Below are positions 35,953-48,340 of a DNA stretch of 64,000 nucleotides, piece by piece (positions within the stretch are counted from its first letter, which is position 1; each line of letters opens with the position of its first letter). The notes below the pieces were generated by a model that saw only the letters and a program-made list of their open reading frames with translations, searched no databases and was not told the origin of the DNA. The stretch is taken from NCBI GenBank assembly GCA_033439255.1, contig CM065890.1, forward strand, positions 1,860,001 through 1,924,000, in the 5' to 3' direction. The DNA is from Hericium rajendrae (taxonomy: Eukaryota; Basidiomycota; Agaricomycetes; Russulales; Hericiaceae). Made by a program: the position numbers and the translations under genes.

Positions 35953-38900
35953 TTACTTCTGCTTCTTCACGCGGCTGCCCTTGGGCACGCGCGCGAGCCA
36001 GTAGAAGAACACGGCCATACCGATGTTGAACAGGATGAATACCCACAGGAAGCCGAAGTTCCGCCACCGGTGCGAGTACGCGGAGTGGATCCCGGTCAGG
36101 AAGCTGTTCGTCGTCGTCTGCTCGCAGAACTGGCAGTCCGCCGTTGCGTTCGGGTTCGCGAGGAAGCCATCGTTGACGGACATGTACTGCTGCAGGTATT
36201 GCCCGCACGTCTCGCCGCTCGGCGGCTCGAAATGCCGGACCTCGATGTCGGAACAGTAGGCGGGCGCGTTGGCGACGCCGACGGAGACCATGGCTTCGAC
36301 CAGGTACGTGAACGGCGAGAGGCGGTACATGAAAATCTGGAAAGGAATTAAGCCATTGAAGCTAAGAAGGGAAGGAAGGGACGTACCCAGAAGCGGGGGA
36401 AGGCGTTGGGGCCGCTAGGCCCGGCGAGCACACCACAGAACAGGAACGTCAAACTGAACAGCAAGCTCGCAATGTTTCCGCCGGTGACATCCGAGTCAAC
36501 ACCAGCAATAAGCATGTGTGCGAACGTGGATGTGAACAGCATGAATTGCCAAATCTATCAGCGCAAGTGGTCAGCGTCAAGTTCGTTGTGCTGCAATCTA
36601 GCCGGACACGTACCAGGAGGAACATAAGGCCACCGCGCTCCGTGACCGCGTGCGTCACCTCCGCATTCCGGTACATGCCAACGGGGTAGTACCAGCAGAA
36701 GAAGAGCACGACACCAGCCAAAGTGTTCCACGGAAGCCTAAACAGGAAACATCGGTAAATGCACGAATGATGACAGGGAACTGTACTCACTCTCCAAGCA
36801 CATTGGACAACATGAAGACGACCCAGGAGTACGCCCTGCTTGGACGCTCACGGACTTCGTAGAGCGAGCGCTGCGTAACGAAGTGCGGCATGATCTGGTT
36901 GACGAGATTGCCGAAGACAGTCAGGACCCATGAACACGGAGTACATCTGGTTCTGAAGGCCTTGGATCGTGTTCTGCGCATTGAAGAACGAGAAACCGAT
37001 GAGGAGGTTGCTACCGGCGACGAGAAAGATCTTGCTGTACTGTATACCGCAATGCATCAGACCGACCGCAACAGAATGAGAGACTGCTTTGACTTACGAT
37101 GTACGAGGGTGTGCGGTAGAGCTGCTGGTAGAAACGGAATGTGACGTGGAAGAGCTGGACGTGGAACGGCGCAGCGTAGACGCGGAGCGCATCGGTACTC
37201 TCTTGTGAAATCGGCTTCGGATTCTCCCTCATCTGGCGGAGCTCTTCCTTGACGGCGCGGTACGCTTCGCTTCCACGCCAGGCCTCGTAGTAGTCCCGCT
37301 TGGCCACCGCACCAGGTGCAGCACCGATGACAGAAAGCATCCCTGGAACATCCATCAGCATCCAGGCATAATCATTGTTAGATGAAACACTCACATTCCG
37401 CAGGATTCGCAGAGTGGGGGCACGGGTCCGCACCCTGGCCCTCGAAGTAGTCGATGATCGTCCGGGAGTTCTCGCCAATGTCGCCGAAGTACACTGTCTG
37501 GCCACCGCGCTGGAGCAGCAGCAGCCGGTCGAAGGATTGGAAGAGCATGGCGCTGGGCTGATGGATCGTGCACAGAATGGCTTGGCCGTTGTTCGCGAGC
37601 TTGCGGAGGAGCGTGCAGATCGACCAGGCGGTCTGACTGTCCAGACCCGACGTCGGCTCGTCCAGGAAGAGGAGCAGCTGCGGCTTGGCGACGAGTTCAA
37701 CACCGATAGTCAGACGTTTGCGCTGTTCGACGTTGAGACCTTCACCAGGCACACCGACGATGGCGTCCGCGTATTTCTTTAATAGTCATCAGCAAGAGAG
37801 CTACCACCAGGAAGCGAAAAAACATACCTGCATTTCCAGCAGATGGATGACTTCCTCAACGTATGCGGCTTTTTCGGCGTCCGGCACGGTGTGAGGCTGG
37901 CGCAAACGAGCGCTGAACAGCATTGCCTCACGGACAGTTGACGTCTGCAGGTGCAAGTCCTGCTGCTGCACGTAACCAGTGTTGCGCTGGAAGGAGCTGT
38001 CACGATCGTGGCCGTCAACCTGCATCTTGCCGTCAACAACACCCATTGTCACACGGTTCGCAAGCGTATCCAAGAGCGTAGTCTGTAGAATTTGTCTCAG
38101 TACTCGTAATTAGAAAAAGAGAGGAAGACTACCTTTCCAGCACCGGATGCACCCATGAGCGCGGTGAGAGTTCCAGGGCGGACCCATCCATCAACGTGAT
38201 CCAGGATACGGCGAGGCTGGCCTTTGATCTGCAGACGCGCATCAGGGGTGGTGACAGGCTAGGGACAGACCACGGCATACCTTGATATCATAGATAACGT
38301 CTTCCCAATGGAACGTCGCGACCTGCCTCTGGATCCCAGCAATGTTCCCATCCTTGTCGACCGGCTCGTCCTGCGTCCGCGTGCCCGTGCTGCCCGTCCC
38401 GGCCTCTTCGTCCTTCGACGCGCCCTCCTTCTTGAGGGGAACACGCCTGCGGCGGAACACGAGCACTTCGCCCTTGCTCTTGCTCGCGGCGATGAACTCC
38501 GTCGCAAAGAGGTACGTGCACGCGAAGAACGCGATGAAGCCGAACAGGATGCCCAGGTTGCGCCACTTGTGCTGTGGGAAGTACTCATAGGCGGTCGCGA
38601 TATACGCCGCGCCCTCGACGACGTCCGAGCCGAACACCGCGCCTGCGGACGCGCACACGCGCGAGGTTGCGGGGACGTCGGTGTATCCGGGCCCGGTGGG
38701 GATGAACGAGCCGCAGGCGTATTCGCGCCCGTCGAACTCGTTGACCATGATGGACTCGAAGGCGTAGCCGATCGGGTTGATGTAGTTGATCCAGCGCGAC
38801 CAGCCGAGCATGTCGCGCGTCGGGATCGTGAAGCCAGTGAAGATGACAAGGGCAAGTAGGATGACCGAGGACGGCGCCATGGCTTGCGAGATCGTCTTGG

Positions 38901-41101
38901 AAGTCGCACCGATCGTACGGAAGATCATGCTCATGACAAGGATACACCTGAGAATCATGATATTAGTAGATGGCCATCGAAACGATGATGGGTCTTACAT
39001 CAGAGAGAACAAGTAGAACGTGAAGAATGCTCCAGGAGTCCGACGGAGGTTCGTCATGAAGTAAAGCACCAAGTTGAATGCAAAGGACGCGATGACTTTT
39101 CCGGGTAGATCACATAGCACCGATGCTATAGCATCGGCATACGGATGATACAGGGCCATGCGTTTATGCTTCTCGACAATCGGACGTTGCTCGTAGATCT
39201 GCAGAATTTCCAGGGACGACGCGAAAGCGTTCATAAGAATAGCGAAGAAAAGGAGTGCACCGCGACTGTAAAAGGAGAGCGTGTTCTGCGGCAGGTTGTA
39301 GAAGATACTCGAGATGATGAGCGCCAGGATGAAGTTGCCGATGACCGAAGTGAGGAAGTTGCTCGTGTCCGCCATGAATCGCTGCCACGCGCGCTTGAGG
39401 CACAGGCGGATCTGCATCGGCGTCGAAAGCGTGTACGGCGACTGCGAGCCCTTCGCCTGAATGAGCTTGCGCGCCTTCTTGAACTTCTCGAGGTGCTCGC
39501 CGTCCTCGGGAAACTCGCCGTTGAAGCGCTCGATCTCCTGGAGCAGCTCCTGGTGGTCGCGGCTGTTGCGCCACGCGGCGGCGAACTCGTCGGCTGTGCG
39601 TGGGACGCGGCCTTCGAAACCGGGACGAGGGAGGCACTCGCCTGGGTTAGTGAGCGACGTGAGGAAGTCGGCAGTCGTCTGACGCGGCGGGCACTCGAAG
39701 CCCATGTCGATGAAGAACTGCTTCGCCTTGTCGGCGCGGCCAAAGTAGATCTGCTGGCCTTCGTAGAGAACAACGACCTTGTCGAACAGCTGCGACAAAT
39801 CTGTCAGCCTTCGAGTACGGAAATAAGGCTCGATATCCGACTTACATCGTAAATCGCCTGAGACGCCTGGTAGATAGCAACGACGGCGGTGGCGCCAGCG
39901 TACTTGCTAGACAGTCGAAGCGACTTGACGAACTCTAATGCCGTGGCACTGTCCAGACCACGCGTGCTGTTGTCCCAGCACTGCAGAGGACTGCCGCTGA
40001 GGGCCACTTCGGCAATGGACACACGCTTGCGCTCTCCACCAGAGACACCACGGACGAAGTCATTGCCGACCTTCGTGTTGACAGTGTGGGTCAGGCCGAA
40101 GATGGACATTACAACATCCTTCATGTGCTCTGCCCACTGGCTGCGAGAAACACCGGGCAGACGTGTGCGAGGCGTGCGGGCCTCTGCGGCAAAACGCAAT
40201 GTTTGGCCGACAGTCTAAGATGCAGGTGAACTTCTGCTGAGACTTTTGCATGAAAGGTACCGTACCATGTTAGGAAAGTGGACATCGTTCTCAGCGTTGT
40301 AGATAACTTCGCCACGGAATTGCTTATGCATCCGCTTGAAAGAGATACCTGAAGGACACCTCAGCCTGATGTGTCAAAAAAGAGAAAGGCGCAAACCCTC
40401 ACCCTGGTAATTGATGTGGGAATTATCAGTGATCCAAAAACCGTGGGTCTCTCCGGCGATGGTCTTGAGGAGAGTCGTGCATCCCGACCCAGGACGGCCA
40501 AGGACGACAAGCATCTCAGACTCGCGAATCACGCTGCCAATTAATGAGCAAAACGCCAAATAAATCAGAAAGCCAACAAAACTCACCCTTCGAAGTTTCT
40601 CAAGATGTCGATCCTCTGACCTTTCCTGCCGAGAATATCACGCGCAAGACCAGGAATGTCGAGGAAATAGTTCCCAACCGTCTTCTGATGATCGGTGGGC
40701 CTACCATAACCGTAGACACTGAGGTTCGAGAAGCTGACGGCGGCGGTATGGTGAGGGTAGCCCTCGGGGTCGCTCGACTGAAGCTGGAGAATGGCCTTCG
40801 TCCATCGCTCAGGTTCGAACTTGCCCGACAACGGGTCCATGCGCGGGTCGTCCGTGCCCAAGAACGGGTTGGTGCCGTCCGGCTTCTCCGGACTGTAGAC
40901 AGAGCTGCGAGAGGCGTTGGTCATAGTGCGCGCGAGGGCGGCGACCTCGGTATCGGCCGTCGAGGGACTGGGCGGCAGAGCGCCGCCATAGGTGACCTTC
41001 TCGTTCTCAGCCATGGCGGAGAAGGAATGGCGGGCGTTGTGGTGGGAGGAAGAGAGAATGGAGGAAAGGGCGCTTGAGACATCGTGCTTTTGTGAGGCCA
41101 T
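35953..41101 (-). CDS. eriD: PDR-type ABC transporter (ABCG full-length), eriD-like
   Basis: Plasma-membrane multidrug exporter with (NBD-TMD)x2 order. The N-terminus ([20 protein letters not shown]) has ABC-transporter-N segments. NBD1: Walker [13 protein letters not shown], signature [10 protein letters not shown] and degenerate Walker B ([11 protein letters not shown]), as is usual for fungal PDR proteins. Six-helix domain 1 ends near 38480. NBD2: Walker A GASGAGKTTLLD, signature [12 protein letters not shown] and Walker [16 protein letters not shown]. Domain 2 includes [20 protein letters not shown], the large loop with paired Cys (CSDIEV, CGQYL, CQFCEQ) and a final helix before KGSRVKKQK. 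More than ten exons, around 1,450 aa. Near 36927-36929 the frame needs one base less in a CCC run to join NQMYSVFM to [10 protein letters not shown]. It probably exports or detoxifies the cluster product. Confidence 0.9.
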
Positions 41102-42292
41102 CTAAATGGGGCGAAGACTACGGCCATGTTCATCACCCGCCTGCACTGACGCGGACGGCCGGCATGATAGGATTGGGCAAGGGAAGCTCTGCTTCGATAC
41201 ACAGCACGACGACTCTCCACGATTGCGCCCATGGTGCTCGGAACTTCCGCGTAACCTTGAGCATCATCAACCGACCGTTTGCCAATGTCAATCCTATGTG
41301 AAGAGACTCGCGAAAACAGGGATCTTCATGTCGATATTGCTTTGAGCGCTCGGCGGACACAGGTTCCAAGACCAGAGCCAAGAAGCGCCGAACACGTGAG
41401 TGGGTGTGTGAAAGAACATGTTGAACAGAAAATGATATGTGTAGCTGAGCGTGCGAAGTCCTCGGGCCATCCATCGCCGCCGATCTCTTGGTCACCCCGA
41501 TCTATCTCACCTCAGCAGGTCCCGAAGAATTTCCCTTGGAACCGGCGTTCGTCCGGGGGTTTGGCTGGTGTTTTCCTCCGAGGCGTGACCGAGCGCCGGC
41601 CAGCGCCGGAGCAATCTTCTCACTGCAAATCAATCATCTCTCCCAGCGCGCAGAGCCACATTGATTTTTCTGCCCCATGCAAACATATGCACGCTTGGTA
41701 TGCTCCAATCAAAGTGATTTATTCAGATCTAACAGTGGCTTATGCTCTAAAACAGTTGCGTTGGGCACTGCCATGATCGCGTTGGCAGCTTCACGCCAAG
41801 TTGACGAGTTACATATCACTGGTCCAGATATTGCGTCGCTAACAGTTCACCCAGCCATCGCTTCCGAATGCGACCGGCGTTTGACAACGAACCCTAACTC
41901 TGCGGGTATCCGGTTGGATGTCCGTATACGCTATTGTCGCTGACTTGTCAGCCCTTGTCGCTAAACTTGTAATCCAAAACGAGGCTGCTCGCATGAAATC
42001 CACCAATCGTGCCTCATGGCAAGTCTGATAACATGTAAGCGCTGCCTAACTGGGATACTTAGGGACAGCACTTGCAACGGAGGATTCCCCCAACCATACA
42101 GTAGTTACGCCCATCAACGGACCACAGAAGCTTATCCGCGCGAGGTACATCTGTGTAATCCACCGACGCGCTCTCGTTATGAATCCTTTATATAATTTCT
42201 TCTCGTCGGTCTTTTCTAGCATTACCAACTTCTTTTCTGTACTTCTTTCCCCTCACTCTCGTCCCGCTCCCTCATCCAGCAGTTTCTTCGCC
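41102..42292. promoter_or_regulatory. Divergent intergenic region eriD/eriE
   Basis: About 1.2 kb between divergent start codons. On the eriD side is TGGTCACCCCGAT (about 41490-41502), identical to a 13-mer 300 bp upstream of eriC. CGG/CCG-rich inverted triplets near 41596-41612 resemble, loosely, zinc-cluster regulator sites. No coding region seen. Confidence 0.4.
42189..42195 (+). promoter_or_regulatory. TATA box of eriE (GGPP synthase)
   Basis: TATATAA about 100 bases before the ATG at 42293. An in-frame ATG at 42179 lies upstream of this TATA box, so it should not be in the transcript; this decides the start at 42293. Confidence 0.55.
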
Positions 42293-43580
42293 ATGTCTGC
42301 ACCCATCAACGGTACCGTCGAGAAGTCTTACGTTCCCGGCGAAGAGCTTTGGTGTCAAGAAGACGAGACCGTACGTCTTTTATTTGTGAGCATTGGCACG
42401 TACTGACGTCCTTTCTTACACAGGCCATCACCGAGCCTTACACCTATGTCAACTCCATGCCCGGAAAGGATGTCCGTGGCCGCTTCATTGAAGCTGCTAA
42501 CCACTGGTTGCACGTCGAGCCAGAGCCGCTCGCTGTCATCTGCAAAATCGTCGCAATGCTGCACAACGCGAGTTTGGTGTACGTACCATCTAATTTGTTT
42601 AAAGTCGCTTTGTCACCAACGTCGCATCTGTAGAATCGACGACATTGAGGACAACTCCCAGCTGCGCCGCGGTCAGCCCGTTGCGCACAAGATCTACGGT
42701 CTCGCGCAGGCGATCAACAGCGCCAACTACGTGTATTTCCTCGCCTTGAAGGAGGCGGATCAGCTCAAGCCGTACCAGCGCGAGGGCTACAACTCGCACG
42801 AGATTATCCTCGGTGCGTGTACTTCTGTCGGTGACTTCGCTCCTCTGGCTTATTTTATTCTCTCTTTTCAGACGAGCTTGTTAACCTTCACCGCGGCCAG
42901 GGTCTCGAGCTCGTATGGCGAGACTCGCTGCGCTGCCCAACAGAGGAGCAGTACATCGACATGGTCAACAAGAGTGGGTCTTACTTCACAGATCGTCTGC
43001 GTCGATCACTGACCGGCTCCACAGAAACGGGCGGCCTTTTCCGCCTTGCGATCAAGCTTCTGACGGCGTGCTCATCAGAGCCATCAACCATGTAAGCGTC
43101 TTTCCTGCGTGTGCCGCCCGCCCGCCGCTCACCCGCGTGCACAGCGACTACGTCCCCCTCTTCAACCTCTTCGGCGTGTTCTTCCAGATCCGCGACGATC
43201 TTATGAACCTCGACGACAACGAGTACGAGAAGAACAAGGGCTTCGCGGAGGACCTCACCGAGGGCAAGTTCTCGTTCCCCGTCATCCACGGCATCACCGC
43301 GCAGAAGGACAACAGCGTCCTCATCAGTGCGTTTTGTTTTCCCACCCCTTGCCCTGCGCCCGTTATTAACGCGCCCCCCGCAGACGTGCTGCAGAAGCGC
43401 CCGACGACACCGCCGCTCAAGCTGCACGCGATCCACCACCTCCGGAATAACACTGGCTCGTTCAAGTACACCGAGACGATCCTCAATTCACTCGAGACGC
43501 GGCTGCGCGGCGAGATCGATGCGCTCGGCGGCAACCCCGGGCTGCTCAAGCTCGTGGACCTGCTCTCAGTGCGCAAGTGA
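42293..43580 (+). CDS. eriE: Geranylgeranyl diphosphate synthase, eriE-like
   Basis: Trans-prenyltransferase that condenses isopentenyl diphosphate with allylic diphosphates to the C20 precursor GGPP. Starts [20 protein letters not shown], then [18 protein letters not shown]. The first Asp-rich motif is [17 protein letters not shown], built across an intron. Middle part: [18 protein letters not shown], then [17 protein letters not shown] and [17 protein letters not shown]. The second Asp-rich motif is [14 protein letters not shown], followed by [17 protein letters not shown]. It ends [12 protein letters not shown]. About seven exons. Aromatic/bulky residues before the first motif fit a C20 product, but chain length is inferred. 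It supplies substrate to the UbiA-type cyclase encoded downstream and matches eriE in order. Confidence 0.93.
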
Positions 43581-45486
43581 GGGGTTGTTTTCATGATTCC
43601 ACTACCATCCGGACACTATTGTTGTAGATTGTATCAGTATATTTGCCGCAGTCTCTTTTTCAGTCATTTTCACATACGTGGTTCATCATCCGTCCTGTCA
43701 AATAAAATACCTATTTATAGAGCCATATGAGAATCCTTTTTGAGTTGGACTCGGAACTTGAAAGCTAAAGTGACTGATTCAGTTAAGTAAGATTAAAGGC
43801 GCCACTGGCGTATGCTGTTGGAGTGGCGCGGCGTATGTCCGATATGATTCAACTAGCCTAGTACCGGCGGGCAGAAGTCGCGGGCGGGGCGCCTCTGTCT
43901 ACGGAAGAATTCGAAGCGCAACCTTCGGTCTGACGTGGGTTTTCTGTCAGCGCTTGAACATCCACACGTGTATTGACAGCTTCCGTGCAGGTCCAGGAAG
44001 GCAGAGTTGACTTGAAGGACATTAGAGAGTTTTTGCAACGGGTTGAACTCGGACTTGGAATCGACTGGTGGAGCGCCAAGTCGAACTGATCTCCCGACGC
44101 TCGACTGGGATCTTTGAATTGGAGCGGCGCCGGTCCTTGACATAATCGGCTTGCCAGTCACTCTACCTGCAATGCGTACCCTCCCTCGCACTGTCGGCGG
44201 CGCGAGCGCACTGTGAACCTGCGGGACGTTCCCTTAAGACGATGTCTGAGAGGTCTGACGAGTTTCGTGGAGGTCCTTGAAGATTGGCAGTGGCCAGTGA
44301 AGCTTAAAGTTACAGATGTTCTTGCAGCTCACAGCGGGATCTTGGATGCTCCGAGCTCGAGCCGTGCTAGGGTTTGACTGTGGAGCGGTTGGGTTCGCGG
44401 TGGCTGTCAGTTGGAATGGGTTGCAAAAACTCTCTATTCACGTCGGGCCGTGCGCGCGTGGTTGTGCTATTCGTAGTCTAGGTGTGTTTCCCACGCTGAT
44501 TCCATTGGCCGTCGCGCGCATCACCGTGATACTGACAACGGCATTGCGCTAGAGTGCTCCGCGCTATGATGCGAATCCGACACCATCGCTAGAATTATAT
44601 GAGGTGCAAATCATACGGTAGACAATTTACGAACAGATCAAGGGAGATCAGAAAAGATCGTCGCGGTATCTAGTAATCCGGTGGATCGCGCTGCCTTTTG
44701 CTAACGCAAAGCTGTATCCAGGTTTCCCTATCTTCATAGCTGACCTCACACCGAAGACTTTCATTCGGTCTAATGAAAGGTTTCTCCACTAGGACGCATC
44801 TACAGCGCCCATGCTATCCGGTAGGGTCTTCAGGAGCTAACATCGCCGTGCTCCGTATGCTCGCAGATCACTGTAAGATCGCTTCTAGTTGATGGCCGCG
44901 TCTTGTCGATGAATGCAAGGCTCTCCTTGGAGTCAATGAATGGGTCTCCGATGCCATGTGCTCTCGCACTTGTGACAATCCCGCAGCCTAGCCTTATAAA
45001 TGCAGATGAGACGCTTACGCAGTGGTCAAACATCGGGATCGTCTCGTCCAACCGGCAACCAATGGTGGAAGGCGCCGCTCGTCAATTGTCCTGTCCAATG
45101 GTAAGCAAGTGCTCCACAATGAATTTGATCGCGTCGCAGCCCAAAATCAAGTTTCAGATCAGAGAAAAACAAATAGCTAGGGATTTCATAGGTACGAAAC
45201 CATTCAGAGAACTACGTCTGTCATCCAATGACAGCTCGTACCGCGGTATCGTGCGGTGCGCCAACGCATAGAAGAACAAGATCACGGGTTCTTGCGTCTA
45301 CAACTTCTCCATGGTCTGCATTACCTAGCCCATCATTACGCCTCGCCCTTTCACCGTGAAACAGAACACTATGCTGGCACTTTAGGGTCCCCTCTGATGT
45401 CGTAACTCTATCAGATACCATTCAACATCTAGAATTCCTTCAGATCGAAGCCTTGGTCGCAACTTGAAGCAGCGCAGGCGGCTGAT
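43581..45486. other. Intergenic between convergent eriE and eriF
   Basis: Contains the 400-bp TIR element at 44035-44434. No coding region recognised in the remaining 1.5 kb. Confidence 0.45.
44035..44434. mobile_element. MITE-like TIR element, copy 2 (400 bp)
   Basis: Ends GAGAGTTTTTGCAAC and its reverse complement, flanked by TA on both sides (44033-44034, 44435-44436). The sub-terminal sequence GAACTCGGACTTGGAATCGAC resembles that of the 162-bp copy at 3045-3206. No transposase frame. The element has inserted between the convergent GGPP synthase and first UbiA gene. Confidence 0.75.
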
Positions 45487-46417
45487 TCAGAGAAGCCCGT
45501 GACTGTCCAGCGAACAAAGCACTAGGATGAAACAGAAAATGTACGTGTAGAACTGACAGGGAATTAGACTCAGGACCGGTGAAACACCAACAAAAGCAAT
45601 GCCAAGATAGACCCACCATGTACGTCTTGTGGTCGTAACGCTGGCCGCCCTGGCGCAGGACGCGGTATCCCAGGATGGCGTGAAGTGCACCGAGCGTAAT
45701 GGAGGCAAGTCGGAAGATGCCCCCGAGGGAGAGCACCCAGCACGCCGTGGGAAGAGCGAGGAACGTGATAATGAGCCGACTGCCCATGTCCCCAAAGACA
45801 AGCGGGAGCGTCTTGCGCCCGACCGCCGCGTCGCCCTCTATGTCCCGTAGGTCCTGGATGTGCATGGTGAAGGCGGCACAGATGGCCAAGGCATACACCC
45901 GCGCGTCTGACGTCGGCGTCGCGGGGGCGATCGCCTTCCACGAGACCCCGAGCATCGCCCAGCCCTCCATGGCCATTCCAATGCAGTTTTTGCCGAACCA
46001 ATGGTTCCCATATGACGTTCGACACAAGAAGGCCGTCGTCGCAATCCAGCTGAGCGTCTGTGGGAGGAATGACGGCTCATAGAGAGCGATGCTGACGAAG
46101 GCCGAGATTGCTGCGACCCAGCGGCGTTGCGCCCCCTGGAGGGTGACCTTGCCCGAAGGAATCGGCCGGTCGGGCTTGTTGATCTTGTCTTCGTCGATAC
46201 CGGTGATTTGGTTCGAGAGGTTGAAGAAGTAGAGGTACAGCGTCAACCAGCAGACGAGGAGGAGATAGCGGGCGACGAGTGTCGTGGGCGGGACTTCACT
46301 GGCAGCTATCGCGCCGATGGCGAATATCGAGCCAGGAATTATGGTCGCCGACCAATCTCGCCGGGAGAAACTGAAAAAGATGTCGAATTCGTGGGCAACT
46401 CGCGCAAAGACGGGCAT
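45487..46417 (-). CDS. eriF: UbiA-type prenyltransferase/terpene-cyclase paralogue 1, eriF-like, short C-terminus
   Basis: Polytopic membrane protein, two exons (46417-45617 and 45552-45487), 288 aa. The ATG at 46417 (MPVFARVAHEFDIFFSF) aligns with the start of its neighbour. First Asp-rich site: NQITGIDEDKINKPDRP; second: DLRDIEGDAAVGRKTLP; both keep the Mg-binding acidic residues. It is closely similar to the gene at 47305-48284 over its whole length until the last exon. That exon ends LDSHGLL, about 19 residues short of the neighbour; sequence homologous to the missing tail is still visible after the stop but is out of frame. Third-position GC is visibly lower than in the neighbour. In the erinacine literature EriG, not EriF, is the cyathane cyclase; the role of this copy is unknown. 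Confidence 0.82.
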
Positions 46418-47304
46418 TATGGTGGTAGGCAGTGGCAAGGTGGTGGTGCCAAGTCATCGCAGGCGGGGCGACGTGAATATGCGACAGCTGTCCACTGGGC
46501 TTTCAACCGAATTTGCATCTGACGTTTCCATCTCCTACATCGTGAGCTTCAGACAAGCATGATCAAATCGAAGAGAGGTACTCAGTGCGAAAATGGATAG
46601 CGGGGCACCCTTTTAAATTTCCTGTGGACGAAAGCGGCGGGGGAGCCTCCATGTGCGTTGCATTCCTTGAAAGTACATTTGCCCAATCTTGGTGGACAAA
46701 CACGAGAAATCCCAGCTCCGTGGGTTCCGACTATGCCTACGTATCGTGCGTGCCCTTTGCAGGGTCCGACTTTCGCACAGTGACCACCGCACCATAAACT
46801 GCGACAACCACGTTGCGCCGTGCCGCAGCCTGTCTCTTCGTAGGCAGAATCTGGGCGGGGAGAAGGGTATGAGATTATAGGAAGCAGATCGCAACAGATT
46901 GTGTCCTATCCTGTCAATCGCGTTGCCTTCCGCTAGTGCACGGCCTTATCGAGGTTCCCCACCTCCACATGTAGAGCGCGCATCTGTCAAATACAATTTC
47001 CACCTGACAGTGATGCCACTTCGTACATCAGACGCACGCCTTGCGACGTCAAAGGGAAAGAGAGCGCAAGGATTGCATGTGTACGAGTCCAAGTCGAAAT
47101 TATGGCTGTACATTGTCTATACAGATAATTATCGCGGTATTTGCATAGCGCGCCAGCGCCCAGGAAAAGAGAGGTCTACGTAATTCACCAGCCGAATCAT
47201 CCAGCCATCCGTTACACGCGCCCTTCCACCGCGGAATACAACACAGCACCTCACCGCACCTCAGGCACCCGCTTCATATCGCAACTCAACCCGACGCCAT
47301 CAAT
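46418..47304. other. Intergenic between tandem UbiA genes
   Basis: About 890 bases holding the 3' flank of eriG and the promoter of eriF. An AT-rich TTTAAA lies at about 46611-46616. No other gene seen. Confidence 0.4.
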
Positions 47305-48284
47305 CTAGAGCTCCTTGAGGCTGACGCCCGTGGTCGCGAGCAGAGCGCGCAAGCTCTCGGCGTTAATCTTGAGCCCGAGGCCGTCCAGCGCGCAGAACGC
47401 GAGGATGAGGCAGAAGATGTACGTGTAGAACTGCCACGAAGACAACATCAGCACCTCGCGGTATCACATACAGCACAACAGCGACTCACCATGTACGTCT
47501 TGTGGTCGTAGCGCGGGCCGCCCTGGCGCAGGACGCGGTACCCGAGGATGGTGTGCAGCGCGCCGAGCGTGACGGGCGCGAGCTGGAAGATGCCCGCGAG
47601 GGAGAGCACCCAGCACGCGGCGGGCAGCGCGAAGAACGTGATGATCAGGCGGCTGCCCATGTCGCCGAACACGAGCGGGAGCGTCTTGCGCCCGACGGCC
47701 TTGTCGCCCTCCACGTCGCGCAGGTCCTGGATGTGCGTGATGAGCCCCGCCCACACGCTCACCGCGTACACCCACGCGTCGCTCGTCGGCGTCGCCGGCG
47801 CGATCGCCTTCCACGAGGCGCTGAGCAGCGCCCATGTCCCCGTGGTCATCGCGACGCAGTTCTTCCCGAACCAGTGGTCCCCGTACGACGTGAGGCAGAG
47901 GAAGGCGACGGTCGCGATCCAGCAGAGGGTTTCGGGGAGGAAGTCGGGCTGGTAGAGGGCGATGCCGAGGAAGGTGGAGAAGGCGGCGATCCAGCGGCGC
48001 TGTGCGCCCTGGAGGGTGACCTTGCCCGAGGGGATAGGCCGGTCGGGCTTGTTAATCTTGTCCTCGTCAACACCTGTGATCTGATTCGAGAGGTTGAAGA
48101 AGTAGATGTAGGGCGTGAGCCAGGTGACGAGGAAGAGGTAGTTCTTAACGAGCGTTGCGGGCGGGAGATCGCGCATCGCGCCGACGGCGAAGATGGAGCC
48201 GGGGATGATGGTCGTCGACCAGTCTCTCCATGAGAAACCGAAGAAGATGTCGAGCTCGCGGGCGATGGGCGCGAAGACAGACAT
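47305..48284 (-). CDS. eriG: UbiA-type diterpene cyclase (cyathane synthase candidate), eriG-like
   Basis: Two exons (48284-47490 and 47430-47305), 306 aa, with about eight to nine membrane helices. Asp-rich sites NQITGVDEDKINKPDRP and DLRDVEGDKAVGRKTLP bind the diphosphate through Mg. UbiA proteins usually transfer prenyl groups to aromatic acceptors, but EriG of the erinacine pathway, a UbiA-family member, cyclises GGPP to the 5-6-7 tricyclic cyathadiene. Adjacent GGPP synthase, P450s and glycosyltransferase, and the absence of any aromatic-acceptor biosynthesis gene or classical terpene synthase, support cyclase activity here. The C-terminus continues GLKINAESLRALLATTG and ends LKEL. GC-rich codon use. 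A TATA-like site lies about 50 bases upstream. Confidence 0.88.
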
Positions 48285-48332
48285 GGCGCACTAGTGGTTG
48301 TGGTGAGTTTTGCAGAATGGTCTAGGGCGTGG

Positions 48333-48340
48333 AGTTATAT
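48333..48340 (-). promoter_or_regulatory. TATA-like site of eriG
   Basis: Reads ATATAACT on the minus strand, about 50 bases upstream of the ATG at 48284. Confidence 0.4.

Noticed and set aside
42179-42292. N-terminal extension of the GGPP synthase from an upstream in-frame ATG
   Set aside because: A TATA box lies between the two ATGs, so the upstream one should precede the transcript; the downstream start also matches the family.
45487-48284. The UbiA pair as ubiquinone (COQ2) or heme-O synthases
   Set aside because: Housekeeping UbiA enzymes carry a mitochondrial presequence and are not in tandem; context with GGPP synthase, P450s and glycosyltransferase fits the EriG type.
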